A stretch of 25,898 nt of DNA from Folioceros fuciformis (GCA_049999805.1 JBNGIO010004480.1:1-25898); one strand, 5' to 3'; numbered from the stretch's first letter, positions 1 to 10,057 are shown. Made by a program: numbers and translations. The notes: generated by a model from the letters alone, not told the origin.

Positions 1-2
1 AC

Positions 3-551
3 CAAAAACCATTAGGGTTGATGAGTATGCTAATTAATATGTTTTCTTGTGAGGGGGACTGGGTGGTTGATGCATGCGCTGGCTCAGGATATCTTCTCCA
101 AAGTGCATTTCAACATGGAAGGCATGCGGTGGCTATCGATGTGGATGTCAGGTGCACTTCATATATTATGCAGCGGATTATCGGGCTAGGGTCTTTGCCT
201 GACGTAGATGAGGAGATTACGACAGAGTTTTTTATGCGAGGCCCGTCAAAGTTTTGGGCGAAGAAAGTGTGCGGTGATGGGACCGTGGACCGCAAACTGA
301 TGGTGTTCAGTATGTTGGGCAAGAAAGGAGAGGTCATATCCCAGATTGATAATAGGCCTGCGGAAGACCTTTATGCCATCACTGTCTGGGATGAGAATTA
401 TACTTTGCCGCCCCAAACTACAGAGGACCCCAACTTCTCGGTGCTACGAGTTGGTGCCAATGACTATGGCGATATAGATGCACTACGGCTGAGAGATTTA
501 GATGTAGTTGTGGACTCCGAAGCCAACCAGGACGACCCTGTTTTTGTTTGA
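3..551 (+). CDS. N4/N6 DNA-methylase-like protein, 5' end outside window
   Basis: An open frame enters from the left edge (first full codon at base 3) and stops at TGA 549-551. It begins KPLGLM, runs through a hydrophobic helix, then reads GDWVVDACAGSG, followed by an A..GRHAVAIDVD segment. This resembles the C-terminal part of beta-class N4-cytosine/N6-adenine methylases: a KP-L-x-x-L-I helix, then the AdoMet-binding motif I (usually D-P-F-A-G-S-G, here D-A-C-A-G-S-G) and an acidic strand end. The catalytic (D/N/S)PP(Y/F) motif is not visible and would lie upstream in this class. The remaining 130 residues match nothing I recognise. The neighbour is a broken Harbinger transposase, so this may be a mobile-element-borne or domesticated methylase. 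Activity cannot be judged because the gene is cut by the window. Confidence 0.55.
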   Translation, partial: QKPLGLMSMLINMFSCEGDWVVDACAGSGYLLQSAFQHGRHAVAIDVDVRCTSYIMQRIIGLGSLPDVDEEITTEFFMRGPSKFWAKKVCGDGTVDRKLMVFSMLGKKGEVISQIDNRPAEDLYAITVWDENYTLPPQTTEDPNFSVLRVGANDYGDIDALRLRDLDVVVDSEANQDDPVFV

Positions 552-864
552 CAATAAACTGGACTTAATTTGAGCTCGTTATAAACTTGAACTTGAAGTA
601 CTTAGAAAAGTTTGTGCGCCGTTTGACCGGCACACCATATGTTTAGGGTTGTGAAATATCAAGTTTTGCGTAGAAGACTCAAACTGTTTATTTCATTAAT
701 TTTGGTTTTATTGACCTTTGCAGTAAAAAGAATATTCGAATACATGTCGGTGGCGTCATTGTTTGTGGTATTAGATCAAAGTTAGATAAGGAGCGTGGAT
801 CACGACGAATGTGAAATGCGCAAAACGGGCTTTGTGCAATCCGCCCGTCTGGGTTAAACAATGT
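552..864. other. Intergenic, nothing recognised
   Basis: AT-rich stretch between the methylase-like ORF and the transposase remnant. I see no ORF, repeat or RNA gene here. Confidence 0.5.
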
Positions 865-1500
865 TTAAGGTCCTAGCTTGCCTGCAGCACACTTTTGTTC
901 AAGTTTAGGTCTAGTGAATAGATTCCAATCATTCAAACTACCTGCCCATTCGAAGTCATAATCCCACACTAAGCAATTTGCAATCACTGTTAATTGAAGA
1001 AGTTGAGAATAGAAGCCTTTCCTGTTATAGTAGTCACCCTTGTTTTTGCAAGGTCCAATAATGGGAATATGACTCCCGTCTACAGCTCCAATCACATACG
1101 GAATCCCTTGCAGTTCACGAAACTCAGATGCATATTCAACCATTTTGCTCTTTGTAGGCCACATGATACATGTATCATGCAACTTACAAACAAGTGCTCT
1201 ACAAAACTCCAAAGTAGCCTTATCAACTGCAGATGTGCTATGTCCATAACAGTCGGCAAGTGTATTGAGAGTGTCTCTAGTTGCTAGCCTCCTTAGTGCC
1301 ATGGCAATTCTTGCATCCACAGGAACGGCTTTTTGGAATGCGGTGTCTTTTTTGTGCAGCAAAGGGCCAATTTCAGCACACAAATACTGGAAAGTGGCTT
1401 TGCTCACTCGACAACAATGCCTAAACATTTCATATGTGTAAGACCCAAGAAGGGATTGATCTGTGAAACCATGGTTTCGTTTCACACACCATGTTGACCG
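865..1500 (-). pseudogene. PIF/Harbinger (HARBI1-like) transposase, truncated
   Basis: The minus-strand frame is open from just after TGA 1501-1503 to TAA 865-867. It shows the signatures of the DDE_Tnp_4 nuclease of PIF/Harbinger elements: an N-terminal helical region, then GIPYVIGAVDGSHIPI (first catalytic Asp), YYNRKGFYSQLLQ, and AGSLND (conserved Asp of the usual G-S-x-x-D block). The Asp normally found after the LQ block is replaced (VIANC in place of a V-V-D type sequence). The frame ends shortly after the G-S-x-x-D block, so the final catalytic acidic residue and the C-terminus are missing. There is no clear methionine at the start: the frame reads WCVKRNHGF directly after a stop. No terminal inverted repeats, target-site duplication or companion Myb-like ORF could be assigned. 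I infer a dead transposon fragment. Confidence 0.82.
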
Positions 1501-1643
1501 TCATTTTCTTTGTCTCCCACTAGACCCTAGCAATTCCTAATGCAAAGCCACTGCTGCAGTAGATATGAATGTCCGTAGGGAAGATGAACAAATCTCGAGA
1601 GCACACAACACACTTAGGGCTAATAAAATCTTCTCTCTACAGC

Positions 1644-1834
1644 CATTCTACAGCGTTGCCAATTCCGTGTCCTCATGGCTATCCAAGTCCATCACTGCAG
1701 GAATTTGGAGAGCCATCTCACTGTCCTCCCCTTCCATGTAGGAGCCTTCTCGATGCTCATTCTGCAGCGTNNNNNNNNNNAGGAATTTGGAGAGCCATCT
1801 CATGCTCCTCCCCTTCCATGTAGGAGCTTTCTCG
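1644..1834. repeat. 114-bp direct tandem repeat spanning an assembly gap
   Basis: The segment starting cattctacagcgt at 1644 recurs at 1758 (cattctgcagcgt), giving a period of 114 bp. The block beginning aggaatttggagagccatct is at 1699 and again at 1781, followed in both copies by a ccttccatgtaggagc segment. In the first copy 42 bp separate the two blocks. In the second copy only 10 Ns stand there. Confidence 0.85.
1771..1780. other. Assembly gap (10 N)
   Basis: Run of ten Ns inside the 114-bp tandem repeat. Aligned with the first repeat copy, the missing stretch should be about 42 bp, so the N run is a placeholder rather than a measured length. Confidence 0.95.
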
Positions 1835-1969
1835 ACATTGTGGCCTCAACCCTAAATTGGTCTACCAGTGAGAATGATTGTGAAGGTAGCGGGGGAGGAG
1901 CTTTCTCGAAGTTGTGGCCTCAACCCTAAATTGGTCTACCAACGAGAATGATTGTGAAGGTAGCGGGGA
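1822..1969. repeat. Two-copy 74-bp tandem repeat
   Basis: Adjacent copies at 1822-1895 and 1896-1969, both starting aggagctttctcga and ending in tgaaggtagcggg. They differ at only a few positions (for example accagtgag against accaacgag). The array overlaps the end of the 114-bp repeat. I see no coding function. Confidence 0.9.
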
Positions 1970-2289
1970 CGAGCACGGTTGAGTGGCAAGCTTGTTCACA
2001 GCTCGTAATTACGAAATTATAACAAGTTTACCATAAAGAGGTGCTGCAAAGACGAGATGTAAATACCTCCCCATGAACCGTGATGCTGGGAACAGGATGT
2101 CAGAAAATAGAGTTCGACCGGTCAAGTGTACAACCACATCTCTATAAAATCCTTGTCACCATGTGTTAGAGTCATAACTGGCCAGTGAGCAGTGCTTCGT
2201 GGTACTGACAGCCCGGTCACAGTGTAAACCGAGCCTCAGCTCTTAGCCTGCGCCTGTGCTTGACGACACATGACCCACTCACCGATTCC
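1970..2289. other. Intergenic, nothing recognised
   Basis: Region between the 74-bp repeat and the left arm of the foldback element. No convincing ORF or repeat was seen. Confidence 0.4.
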
Positions 2290-2740
2290 CATGAATTCAT
2301 CTCCCAGAAATCCGCCAGCCCCTAAACCTCACGTGAAGTTTATTACCTGCTTCTCGAGAGGCGTGCAAGATTTGTTGTTACGCACCCAGCAACAGGCTCC
2401 GCTCCACAAGCTAGTTTTCAATCCATCGTCGGTTTGTTGGCCTGGTTCGCACCAAACTCGTCCCCTACGTACATTCCTGTTGTATACATATCTACAGATC
2501 TATATGTACTTCGGTTTGAATACTTTACTTTTAGTTTTCGTATTCTCCAAGCTGTACTTCGCTGTGTTGAATACTTTAGTATTCTCCAAGCTCCACTTCT
2601 GCGGCGAAGTGCATTCATGGGCTATGGAGTTTGATTGGGCCTTTGCTCTTGAGGCTCTTGGGGCCCTTGCTCTTGAGGCTCTTGGTCGATCATAAATGCA
2701 AGTGTGATCTTTACTTCCTTTAGTCTTCCCCCTCACCACG
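2290..2740 (+). repeat. Left inverted arm
   Basis: Pairs with 3600-3963. Compared with the right arm it carries a local duplication of the attctccaagct block (near 2546 and 2580) and a 24-bp tandem duplication (gctcttgaggctcttgg twice, about 2644-2687). Many CpG sites of the right arm are TpG or CpA here. Confidence 0.8.
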
Positions 2741-2798
2741 ACGGTTCTCAAAGCACATACCAATAGTGATCTTAAGCATAGTCCTGACTTCCACCTCA

Positions 2799-2967
2799 TG
2801 ATCAACTATTGTTTTCACAGTCACAGCTTCCTCACTACAAGTGATCAACTATTACCTCCACTTCCACTCACTACAAGTGATCAACTATTATCTCCACAAA
2901 CACAGCTTCCACTCACTGTAGGTGATCAACTATGATCTCCACAATCATAGCTTTTACTCACTAGACC
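2799..2967. repeat. Degenerate tandem repeat, units of 36-45 bp
   Basis: Four units start with tgatcaacta at 2799, 2842, 2878 and 2923. Each is followed by a ctccac or cacag segment and ctcactacaag or a variant. The array lies in the loop of the foldback element. Confidence 0.85.
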
Positions 2968-3437
2968 GCTTCTGGAATTCTCTGTCTCACAATTAAGCAT
3001 GCTCAGCTCCATGGCCTACAACCTGCTATGCAAAAGTTCTCAGTCTCTTCTATGGCGAACACTTCCAAGCCTTACTTAAGGACTGGCCAACAATTTCTTA
3101 AGCAATATTTCTCCCAAAATGCCTTTCCTTCTTGTTCGAATTGTCTACTCCAATTTTACCTCTTGCTTAGAGTACTTCCCTCTAAATGCTAATGCCCAAT
3201 TCAAGTTCTCTTTACAAAGCAAACCTAAGGAAGGATGCTGCAAGTTTTCAAAACCCAAGATATGTTCATGGGTGCATATTGGTGAGAAGCCCATTTGAAG
3301 TAGATGTGAAGAAAAGATACTCGTATTGGACAAGAATGGTCAGCAAAAAATACTGCAAGTGTATCAAACCTATTGCTCCATGAAATTGAAAATTGGACTT
3401 CCCAAAGCAATGCAGTCATTGTAGAAACGGCACACTT

Positions 3438-3591
3438 GAGATCGGGGTTGCTAAAGACCCTTGAACTTGGAGATGGGGTTGTTGAAGACCTGTGAACTTG
3501 AGATCGGAGTTGCTGAAGACCCTTGAATTGAGATCAGGGTTGCTGAATACCCTTGAACTTGTGATGGGGTCGCTGAACACCCTTGAGATCC
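3438..3591. repeat. Five-unit tandem repeat, about 31 bp
   Basis: Units start at 3438, 3470, 3500, 3530 and 3561. The consensus is gagatcggggttgctgaag followed by acccttgaactt. Spacing is 30-32 bp. The array lies just inside the right arm of the foldback element. Confidence 0.88.
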
Positions 3592-3599
3592 ATAACACT

Positions 3600-3963
3600 C
3601 ATAAGGAAGACCTACTGTAAAGGCCCCTATTCCTCGCATGTAACGAAAAATCACGCTTGCGTTTACGATCTACCAACTGAAAAACAAAAGCCCATTCAAA
3701 CTCTATAGCCCGCGAATGCACTTCTCGGTGGAAGTGGAGCTTGGAGAATATGAAACATACGTATCTATACATATGTATACCACAGGAATGTATGTAGGGA
3801 CGAGTTTGGTGCGAACCGGGCCAACAAACCGGCGATGGATTGAAAACTAGCCGGTGGAGCGGAGCCGGTGGCCGGGCGCGTAACGACGAATCCTGCACGC
3901 CTCTCCAGAAGCCGGTAATAAACTTCGGGTGAGGTTTAGGCGCTGGGCAGAAATCCATTCATA
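3600..3963 (-). repeat. Right inverted arm
   Basis: Reverse complement of the left arm, better preserved in CpG content. Open frames in both arms translate to similar peptides only because the DNA is duplicated. I do not treat them as genes. Confidence 0.8.
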
Positions 3964-4351
3964 CTCTCCTCCGTGCACGCCTGAAACAAGGACAGGGAAA
4001 CTCTATGCAGTCATGCTGTGGAGAAATTTTGCGCAAAAAACAGAGCATCGTCCACAATACATAACAAAGCGAATGCTTGGGCATTAAGAATTACGTAGTA
4101 CGTATGGAGTATGAATACACCAATCCTTCCACGTTACACTCAATTGGCCTTCGGATCTGAAAAAATCCAGAGGGCGTAGGCCATCATCACCCAATCCATA
4201 ATAGAAACATCCAACAGCACAGGCCAATCGTGGCAGAAGTGACTGGCTTGACTAGCCAAATAAAAGAGCTTCCGGCAAGCACAGAAGCCTCGGTGGAGTC
4301 CATCTGCTCTTCATTAATAAGCAAGATGCACAAACGCCAAGGCTCGTATGG
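3964..4351. other. Intergenic / kinase 3' flank
   Basis: Between the foldback element and the kinase stop codon. It probably includes the kinase 3' UTR. No other feature was recognised. Confidence 0.4.
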
Positions 4352-6910
4352 TCAAGGTCCATGGCTAGATGGCGAAAATGGGTTTAGATTGTGCAGTTGT
4401 GTTTGGATTTTCTGCAGGGGCACAAGAAGATGATGCCTTGAATGTTCTCGAGGTGTAAAATTCCCTGCCATGGCGTCCAGCTTATTGATGATCTCCGTAA
4501 AGGGAGGTCTCTCCGCAGCAGATTGTTTCCAACAACATTCAATTAGCCTGCAGTCACACAGAAGCACAAGTTACGGGATCCACCACGCACGAAAGGGGGA
4601 GAGAGGCCCGGTAGCGACAATGGACAAACATGACGACCACAGCACAGCTCGACATACTCTTTCATGTGCTCTGGGTAGTCCGCCTTGAAAGTAGGGCGTT
4701 GGCCAAATTTAGCCACAATTCTCGCTGCGTCGTAGGGGTCCACGTGTTCAAACGGAGGATGCCCTTCGAACATCTGCTCGACCAAAACCATCATCTCGGC
4801 TTACATCTCGAGAAAAGAAGTGCTGCCTTCAACCAGGGAGTGGCAACAATGCCATGGAAAATACCTCATACAGAATCATTGCAAAAGAGAACACATCCAC
4901 TTTAGAGTCATACTGTGCGTGCTCGAAGACTTCAGGGGCCATGTAACGATCTGTTTCATCATCGACACGCCATAACCATACGAAGCAAGGCGACAGTCCA
5001 CTGGCAATGCCAAATTCAATGTGTGTAGAAATGCTTACAGCTGCCTGTCTCCCCAGTTAATTTATACATGTCATGAAGAGATGTAGTCTGCACAAGCTTG
5101 CTCAGGCCAAAGTCTCCCACCTTGAGAAGATCACCATCTCCTACTAGAATGTTTCTGAACGAAGGTACGCAAAAGTAAGGCATATGCAACATTTCCCAGT
5201 ACCAGATTCCAGAAGCTCAAACCTTTAGCGACGACAAATTTTCAACAGAGGTCAACTTCTTTACTGTTGTAAAGCAATCACCTGGGCTTAAGATCCCGAT
5301 GAATGATGACACCCTTCGTCCCACTGTGCAAATAAGCAATGCCCCTGCAAACAGTTATGCGTTTGCATGTCATGCAACAAGATGTCATACAGCGAGCACT
5401 GACAGTATAACTCACAGTCCCGAATGCAGAACTGAGAGTCCATACCGAGCCATGTCAAGCGCAAAATGGATAGCATGGGATGTCTTTAGAGGATATCTCT
5501 CCTTCAGTACTCGGTGCAGATCTCCCTTGAATAAGAAGAAAACAAAAGATGGGATCTCATTTTCTGAGCTACATCAGATTCCAAGGACAATTCCAGCCTG
5601 TCACACAATGTGAAACTCAGAGTTGATAAGGACTGCTGGAGTACCCCAGAGAGATATTCAGTGACCAATAAGAGTGGCTTCTCTTTGGTGACAGCACCCA
5701 AAAACTGGACACAATTTGGATGACGAATGCGCACAAGCAAATTAACTTCGTGGCAGAAGTCCGTTCTGGTATAGCAACGGTGCTCCATAAGCAACAGTTG
5801 AAAAGCAGCCAATCCAAAGGGTGAAACACCGTATTGTGAAACAGGTATCAACCCCAAATGCTGACACTCTAATGCCACAAGGTTGCACGAATCCTCATAC
5901 TGGACCCACAAGAGCTAGAAACAAAACAGCAGGCAGGGATTAACTTCCGCTGCTTCAACTCTTCCAAATACTTGGTACAGACACCGTGGACAGGAAAAGA
6001 TGCTCACACAACCAACTCATCGTTGGACAAAGCTGGCAAGATTTTCTTTACGGCCACTGGTGTGCCCCTCCACGTTGCTTTCCTAATTTCTCCAAAAGAA
6101 CCCTGCAAACCGTATCAAACGGAGCAACCTCAAGGCACAGTCCTGCAAAGCTCTGAGTACGGCGGTCCGACCGAAGTACTAACGCACTCTAAACAACGTT
6201 CTGACCTTGCCAATGAGCTCGCTGACACTGAGGTCAATCTCTTTGGGATCGATTTCCCAGTCTGCTCGATGCGGCTTCGGAGGCACGGCCTTAATCCCCT
6301 GGTTATCAGCATACTTGCCCTTCAGCAACCACCAGGCACTCCATCAGCTGCAACAGCACGTACATAGATTGCAAACCTCTACCAATAAGCAAGACAAGCA
6401 AGTCCGATACCAGCCAACAGCGGCCACAACAACAATGCAAAGTAACATCACACTGACAATGACAGCTGCCCTACCCCAAGATCCTTCCCGCCATGTCTCT
6501 CCAAAAGTCGTCTCACGTCCTCCTTCTCATTCTCGATCGCATCATGCAATGGCTGACAAACCACGGATCAGAAACACATTCAACATCCCGGCGACCCATC
6601 AAGCTCAGGAAATGCCCCTGACCGCAGCCCACGTCAAATACCTACGTACCGAGTTCTTCCTGCGATCTAACTCGTTTACCGCAGCCCCATGCCGAAGTAG
6701 AACCTCAGCTGACCGCACATGCCCGTGCGATGCTGCCACATGCAGGGCTGTGCGGCCATCGTAGTCTTTGTCATTCACCAGCTCTTTGTTTTCGATCAGG
6801 AGCTGTTCAAGAGCACTAGTCTGATCGTGCGTTACAGCCCAGAGTAGCTTGCTCACACCCACGGAATGGGAGGCCTCTTTCGACCGCTGACCACCAACAT
6901 TTGCGCTCAT
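4352..6910 (-). CDS. Ankyrin-repeat Raf-like protein kinase (VIK/ILK type)
   Basis: Eleven exons, all GT-AG and phase-consistent: 6650-6910, 6475-6552, 6206-6319, 6008-6102, 5645-5765, 5446-5525, 5282-5344, 5039-5154, 4865-4950, 4658-4773, 4352-4547. They encode 441 residues. Residues about 49-113 form ankyrin repeats (DGRTALHVAASHGH; SPLHDAIENEKEDV). The kinase domain follows a DWEIDPKEIDL linker: Gly-rich loop GKGSFGE (150-156), VAVK lysine K170, alpha-C Glu189, HRDLKPRN (D267), DFG (285-287), APE (314-316). All catalytic residues are intact, so it should be an active Ser/Thr or dual-specificity kinase. Order and wording match plant group-C Raf-like MAPKKKs of the ankyrin/integrin-linked-kinase class, of which VH1-interacting kinase (VIK) is the closest I recall. 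That family acts in hormone, sugar-transport and stress signalling in the cytosol or at the plasma membrane. The start chosen is MSANVGG at 6910. An in-frame ATG at 7030 is possible but its extension looks non-coding. Confidence 0.93.
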
Positions 6911-7363
6911 TGTGATCACCCGGTGCACCAACGACAGGTGTAGCCAAGAGCGAAACCCTGGGATCCCAGCAGCTGCTCGCACTTCCCGCAACTCTGACAC
7001 TTGTCCCGCTACTGCAAACGCCCAGCACAAGAGATACGTAGTTCCCAGCGTTTAAATACGCGAGTCCACTACGGTCCGACTGACCGAGCACACCCAATCC
7101 CCTTCAATGCGAACCGGAAGACCGCAGGACCAGGCCCACAAGATCGGATTCTCACCGTGTAATATCACACCGACGCCCAGAGGCACAGGGGCACCAGAGT
7201 GTAGCGAAGTCGGGGTTGGATTTGAGGCCTGAAATAGCCGGACAAGGAAGAACCTGGGTGTGTGGCCTTGCCTAGCTGGGAGCGAGCGTAGCAGTTTCCT
7301 ACGTTGTTCTGCTTGGCTGCACAGAGACGCGGGTTCAGGTGGGTCTTGCTGGGGTGTTTCCAG
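6911..7363. promoter_or_regulatory. Putative bidirectional promoter, kinase / GPAT9
   Basis: The kinase start codon (minus strand, 6910) and the GPAT9 start codon (plus strand, 7364) are only 453 bp apart in head-to-head orientation, so both 5' UTRs and promoters must lie here. I see no clear TATA box. Promoter function is inferred from layout only. Confidence 0.5.
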
Positions 7364-9713
7364 ATGGCAGCAACATTCCGGCGCACCACCTCGGCTTGCA
7401 GGTTTGTTGGGATTCTGCCGATTGCTGCTGCCCAGGGTGGGGACTCGCCCGGATTTGCTCACGGTGCTGCGTCGCACGGCTGGTTGTGTGTGAACCAGTC
7501 ATGGCCGAGATGCATCTCTGTTCAAGCCTTCCCAGTCGGAAGTTGATCTCTACCAGCAGAACGTGGAGGACCTGCTGGCCGATACCCCCTCGGATAATGA
7601 TGGGTCGCCGGAGAGTAGAGTCATGCTGTATCCTTGCTTCTTGCATGGCCTGCCTGGGTTCATGCTGAGACTGTGCGTGTGCAGTCTAGGCGCCTTCTTT
7701 TTTTTCCGTGGCGCACAGGTGGATGGGATTGCCTTAACACCCTTACTTCAGACGTGATCTTCTGAACATCAGCCCGGTTTTGAACGAAGCTGCCAGCGCG
7801 ATCATAGATGTAGGCCTCACAGTATGACGCCTTGCCACCTCTGCGGACCGTGGCTGTGCGTGACGAGATGTGTCTAATCTAATTCGGCTCCCAACTTCTG
7901 GCAGGATTCGTTTACAAGATGTTTCAAGTCGAATCCACCAGAACCATGGAATTGGAACGTATACCTGTTTCCTCTATGGTGTCTGGGTGTGGTTGTGAGA
8001 TATGCAGTTCTTTTCCCAATCAGGTACTTGTCCGAGTGAACCAGGCTTCTATTTGAAGCGTTGAGATGGCACTCGACAGCAGCGACTGATACCAGTCATC
8101 CTTCAGACTGTGTCTTCTTGCAGTTGGCTGGGTAATCTTCCTTGCACTCTTCACGGGTGTACATTTTGCTCTGAAGGGTCGTGACAGGCTACGGAAGAAG
8201 CTGGAGGTCAGTATGATGGCATATCGTGCAGGCTTTTATTGATTTTCCTGGAGATGATGGATTTCGAGGCTCTCCCGATGGGGTTTCGTATCTCTGAACG
8301 CTGCTTTTGTTCTAGTGCATACAGAGAGGTTTAGTAGAGTTCATGTGCAGCGTTTTCGTTGCGTCATGGACTGGGGTGATTAGATACCATGGCCCACGAC
8401 CAAGCCGGCGAGCAAAGCAGGTGCAAATATTTGTTGAGTTAGTGTGATGAAGGACCCTAGACTAGTATGATCACCGTATATTTCTTGTTCTAACGGCTGT
8501 CAAATGAATATTGCGTGAAGGCAGGTGTTTGTGGCGAACCACACGTCCATGATTGACTTCATAGTTCTGGAGCAGATCACTGCATTTGCAGTTATCATGC
8601 AAAAGCATCCTGGCTGGGTTGGTAAGCAGCTGGTCGTTGGAAAGTTAAATGCACTCGACAGGGTGGGATCGGTTCACATGTCCATTCTTGACTATTACCG
8701 CAGGTTTGTTGCAAACCACGGTGCTCGAAAGCTTAGGATGCATATGGTTCAACAGGACTGAGTCCAAGGATCGATTGATAGTCGCTCGGAAGTAAGAGTA
8801 GGACATTGTGGGATCTGTTGCCCTTCTCATGTGTAGGAGGTTTACTTATGATCTTGATGGTGTTCTATCATTCTTGCAGACTGAGGTCCCACGTAGAAGA
8901 CCCGGAAAGTAATCCTCTGCTCATCTTTCCAGAAGGGACCTGTGTTAACAACGAGTACACAGTGATGTTCAAAAAGGTAGGGCACGGGCATGTACACGAT
9001 AACCATGACTTGTTCATTCATCACCCACCGTTCCCCTGTTCATGAGGTCATGTTGATGATTTGCAGCTAACTGACTCGGCCTTGTGAATCAGGGCGCGTT
9101 TGAGCTTGACTGCACTGTGTGCCCCATAGCAATCAAGTACAACAAGATCTTTGTGGATGCGTTTTGGAACAGCAAGAAGTAAGGAAAAGCGCTAGGATTT
9201 CCCTGCATGTCTAATGGGTGCGGTTGAAGTCTGTTCGATGTCCAACGAATCCTTCTTGCCTGATTTGCAGACAATCTTTCACCATGTACCTACTACGGTT
9301 GATGACATCATGGGCTGTAGTTTGTGATGTGTGGTACCTTGAACCACAAACTTTGCGACCCGGAGAATCAGCTATTGATTTTGCAGAAAGGTGGAGCGTC
9401 TGGTTTACTTGCTGCTGGCTAGGTGCATTTTTTCCTTGATCCTAACGAAGTCGGTTCCGTACAGAGTGCGTGATCTGATAGCCAAGAGAGCGGGAGTGAA
9501 AAAGGTGCCTTGGGATGGCTACTTGAAATACTACCGACCAAGTCCCAAACTCACAGAAAAGAAGTACGAGTTGTCTGGTTTGCATCCCTTGCTTATGATT
9601 GATTATGTCTGCTACCCCTGTCGTAACTGACACTTCTGTTCACGGCCCTTTGCAGGCAACTGAAATTCTCTGAGGCTGTGCTCAGACGATTAACGACAAA
9701 TGACAAGTCCTAG
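7364..9713 (+). CDS. GPAT9: Glycerol-3-phosphate acyltransferase 9 (ER, GPAT9)
   Basis: Thirteen GT-AG exons in consistent phase: 7364-7401, 7499-7627, 7752-7809, 7905-8023, 8107-8206, 8325-8420, 8525-8621, 8704-8791, 8880-8976, 9093-9178, 9271-9390, 9465-9563, 9656-9713. They encode 394 residues (Arabidopsis GPAT9 has 376). The enzyme makes lysophosphatidic acid from glycerol-3-phosphate and acyl-CoA, the first step of glycerolipid and oil synthesis at the ER. Acyltransferase blocks: NHTSMID (H186, D191), GCIWFNR (224-230), FPEGTC (258-263), VCPIAIKYN (283-291). Hydrophobic segments at about 95-114 and 116-135 fit membrane anchoring. The family-specific stretches SFTRCFKSNPPEPWNWN and VPWDGYLKY are present. 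Exon 1 (MAATFRRTTSAC) is the least certain, but its ATG and donor are retained in the inverted copy at 21130, which supports it. The gene ends convergent with the methyltransferase at 10674. Confidence 0.95.
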
Positions 9714-9916
9714 ACTCGGTGTTCCTTGCAGACCTTTACCAGCTACAATTTTAGACTCCCAAGCTTTCCCAGGTGACAATACTGCTGATAATGCGATATC
9801 TCCGCTGCCGATTTCTGACTGTTGATTCTGTTCCTTTTCTGTGGGAATCAACATTGTAAGATAAAAGTTCAGGAAAAGGTTTCGTGCCTGCCTGGTTGAT
9901 CTCTGTCTTGGGCGGT

Positions 9917-10057
9917 CTGTTGCTAAGAGTTGATTTTTCCTCTGCTCGCACGGCATCTCTGTTGCTAGGAGTTGATTTTTCCTCTGCTCGCACGGCATCT
10001 NNNNNNNNNNCATCTCTGTTGCTAGGAGTTGATTTTTCCTCTGCTCGCACGGCATCT
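9917..10057. repeat. 42-bp tandem repeat array with assembly gap
   Basis: Units at 9917-9958, 9959-10000 and 10016-10057 have the consensus ctgttgctaggagttgattt plus ttcctctgctcgcacggcatct. The first differs by one base and the others are identical. The array starts about 200 bp after the GPAT9 stop, probably in or beyond its 3' UTR. The period is a multiple of three, so the frames through it stay open, but no gene uses them. Confidence 0.93.
10001..10010. other. Assembly gap (10 N)
   Basis: Ten Ns inside the 42-bp array. Sequence on the right resumes with the last five bases of a unit (catct). The true gap should therefore be 37 bp, or 37 plus a multiple of 42, not 10. Confidence 0.95.

Larger units (their letters stand above)
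2290..3963. mobile_element. Foldback-type element with long inverted arms
   Basis: The segment at about 2290-2740 reappears in reverse complement at about 3600-3963. Shared blocks include cctaaacctcac, gaagtttattacc, agaggcgtgca, ctagttttcaatccatcg, ttcgcaccaaactcgtcc and attctccaagctccacttc, in the same order with scattered substitutions. The loop of roughly 0.86 kb (2741-3599) has no intact protein gene but carries two tandem arrays. This is the architecture of a foldback transposon or an inverted duplication. No target-site duplication could be identified at the outer ends, so the exact limits are approximate. Confidence 0.7.

Noticed and set aside
2270-2695. 141-codon frame and its inverted counterpart at 3599-3958 as genuine genes
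   Set aside because: They coincide with the inverted arms. Their similarity follows from DNA duplication and no known domain is present.
2799-3591. CRISPR-like array
   Set aside because: Units are directly adjacent degenerate repeats without unique spacers, in a eukaryotic nuclear context.
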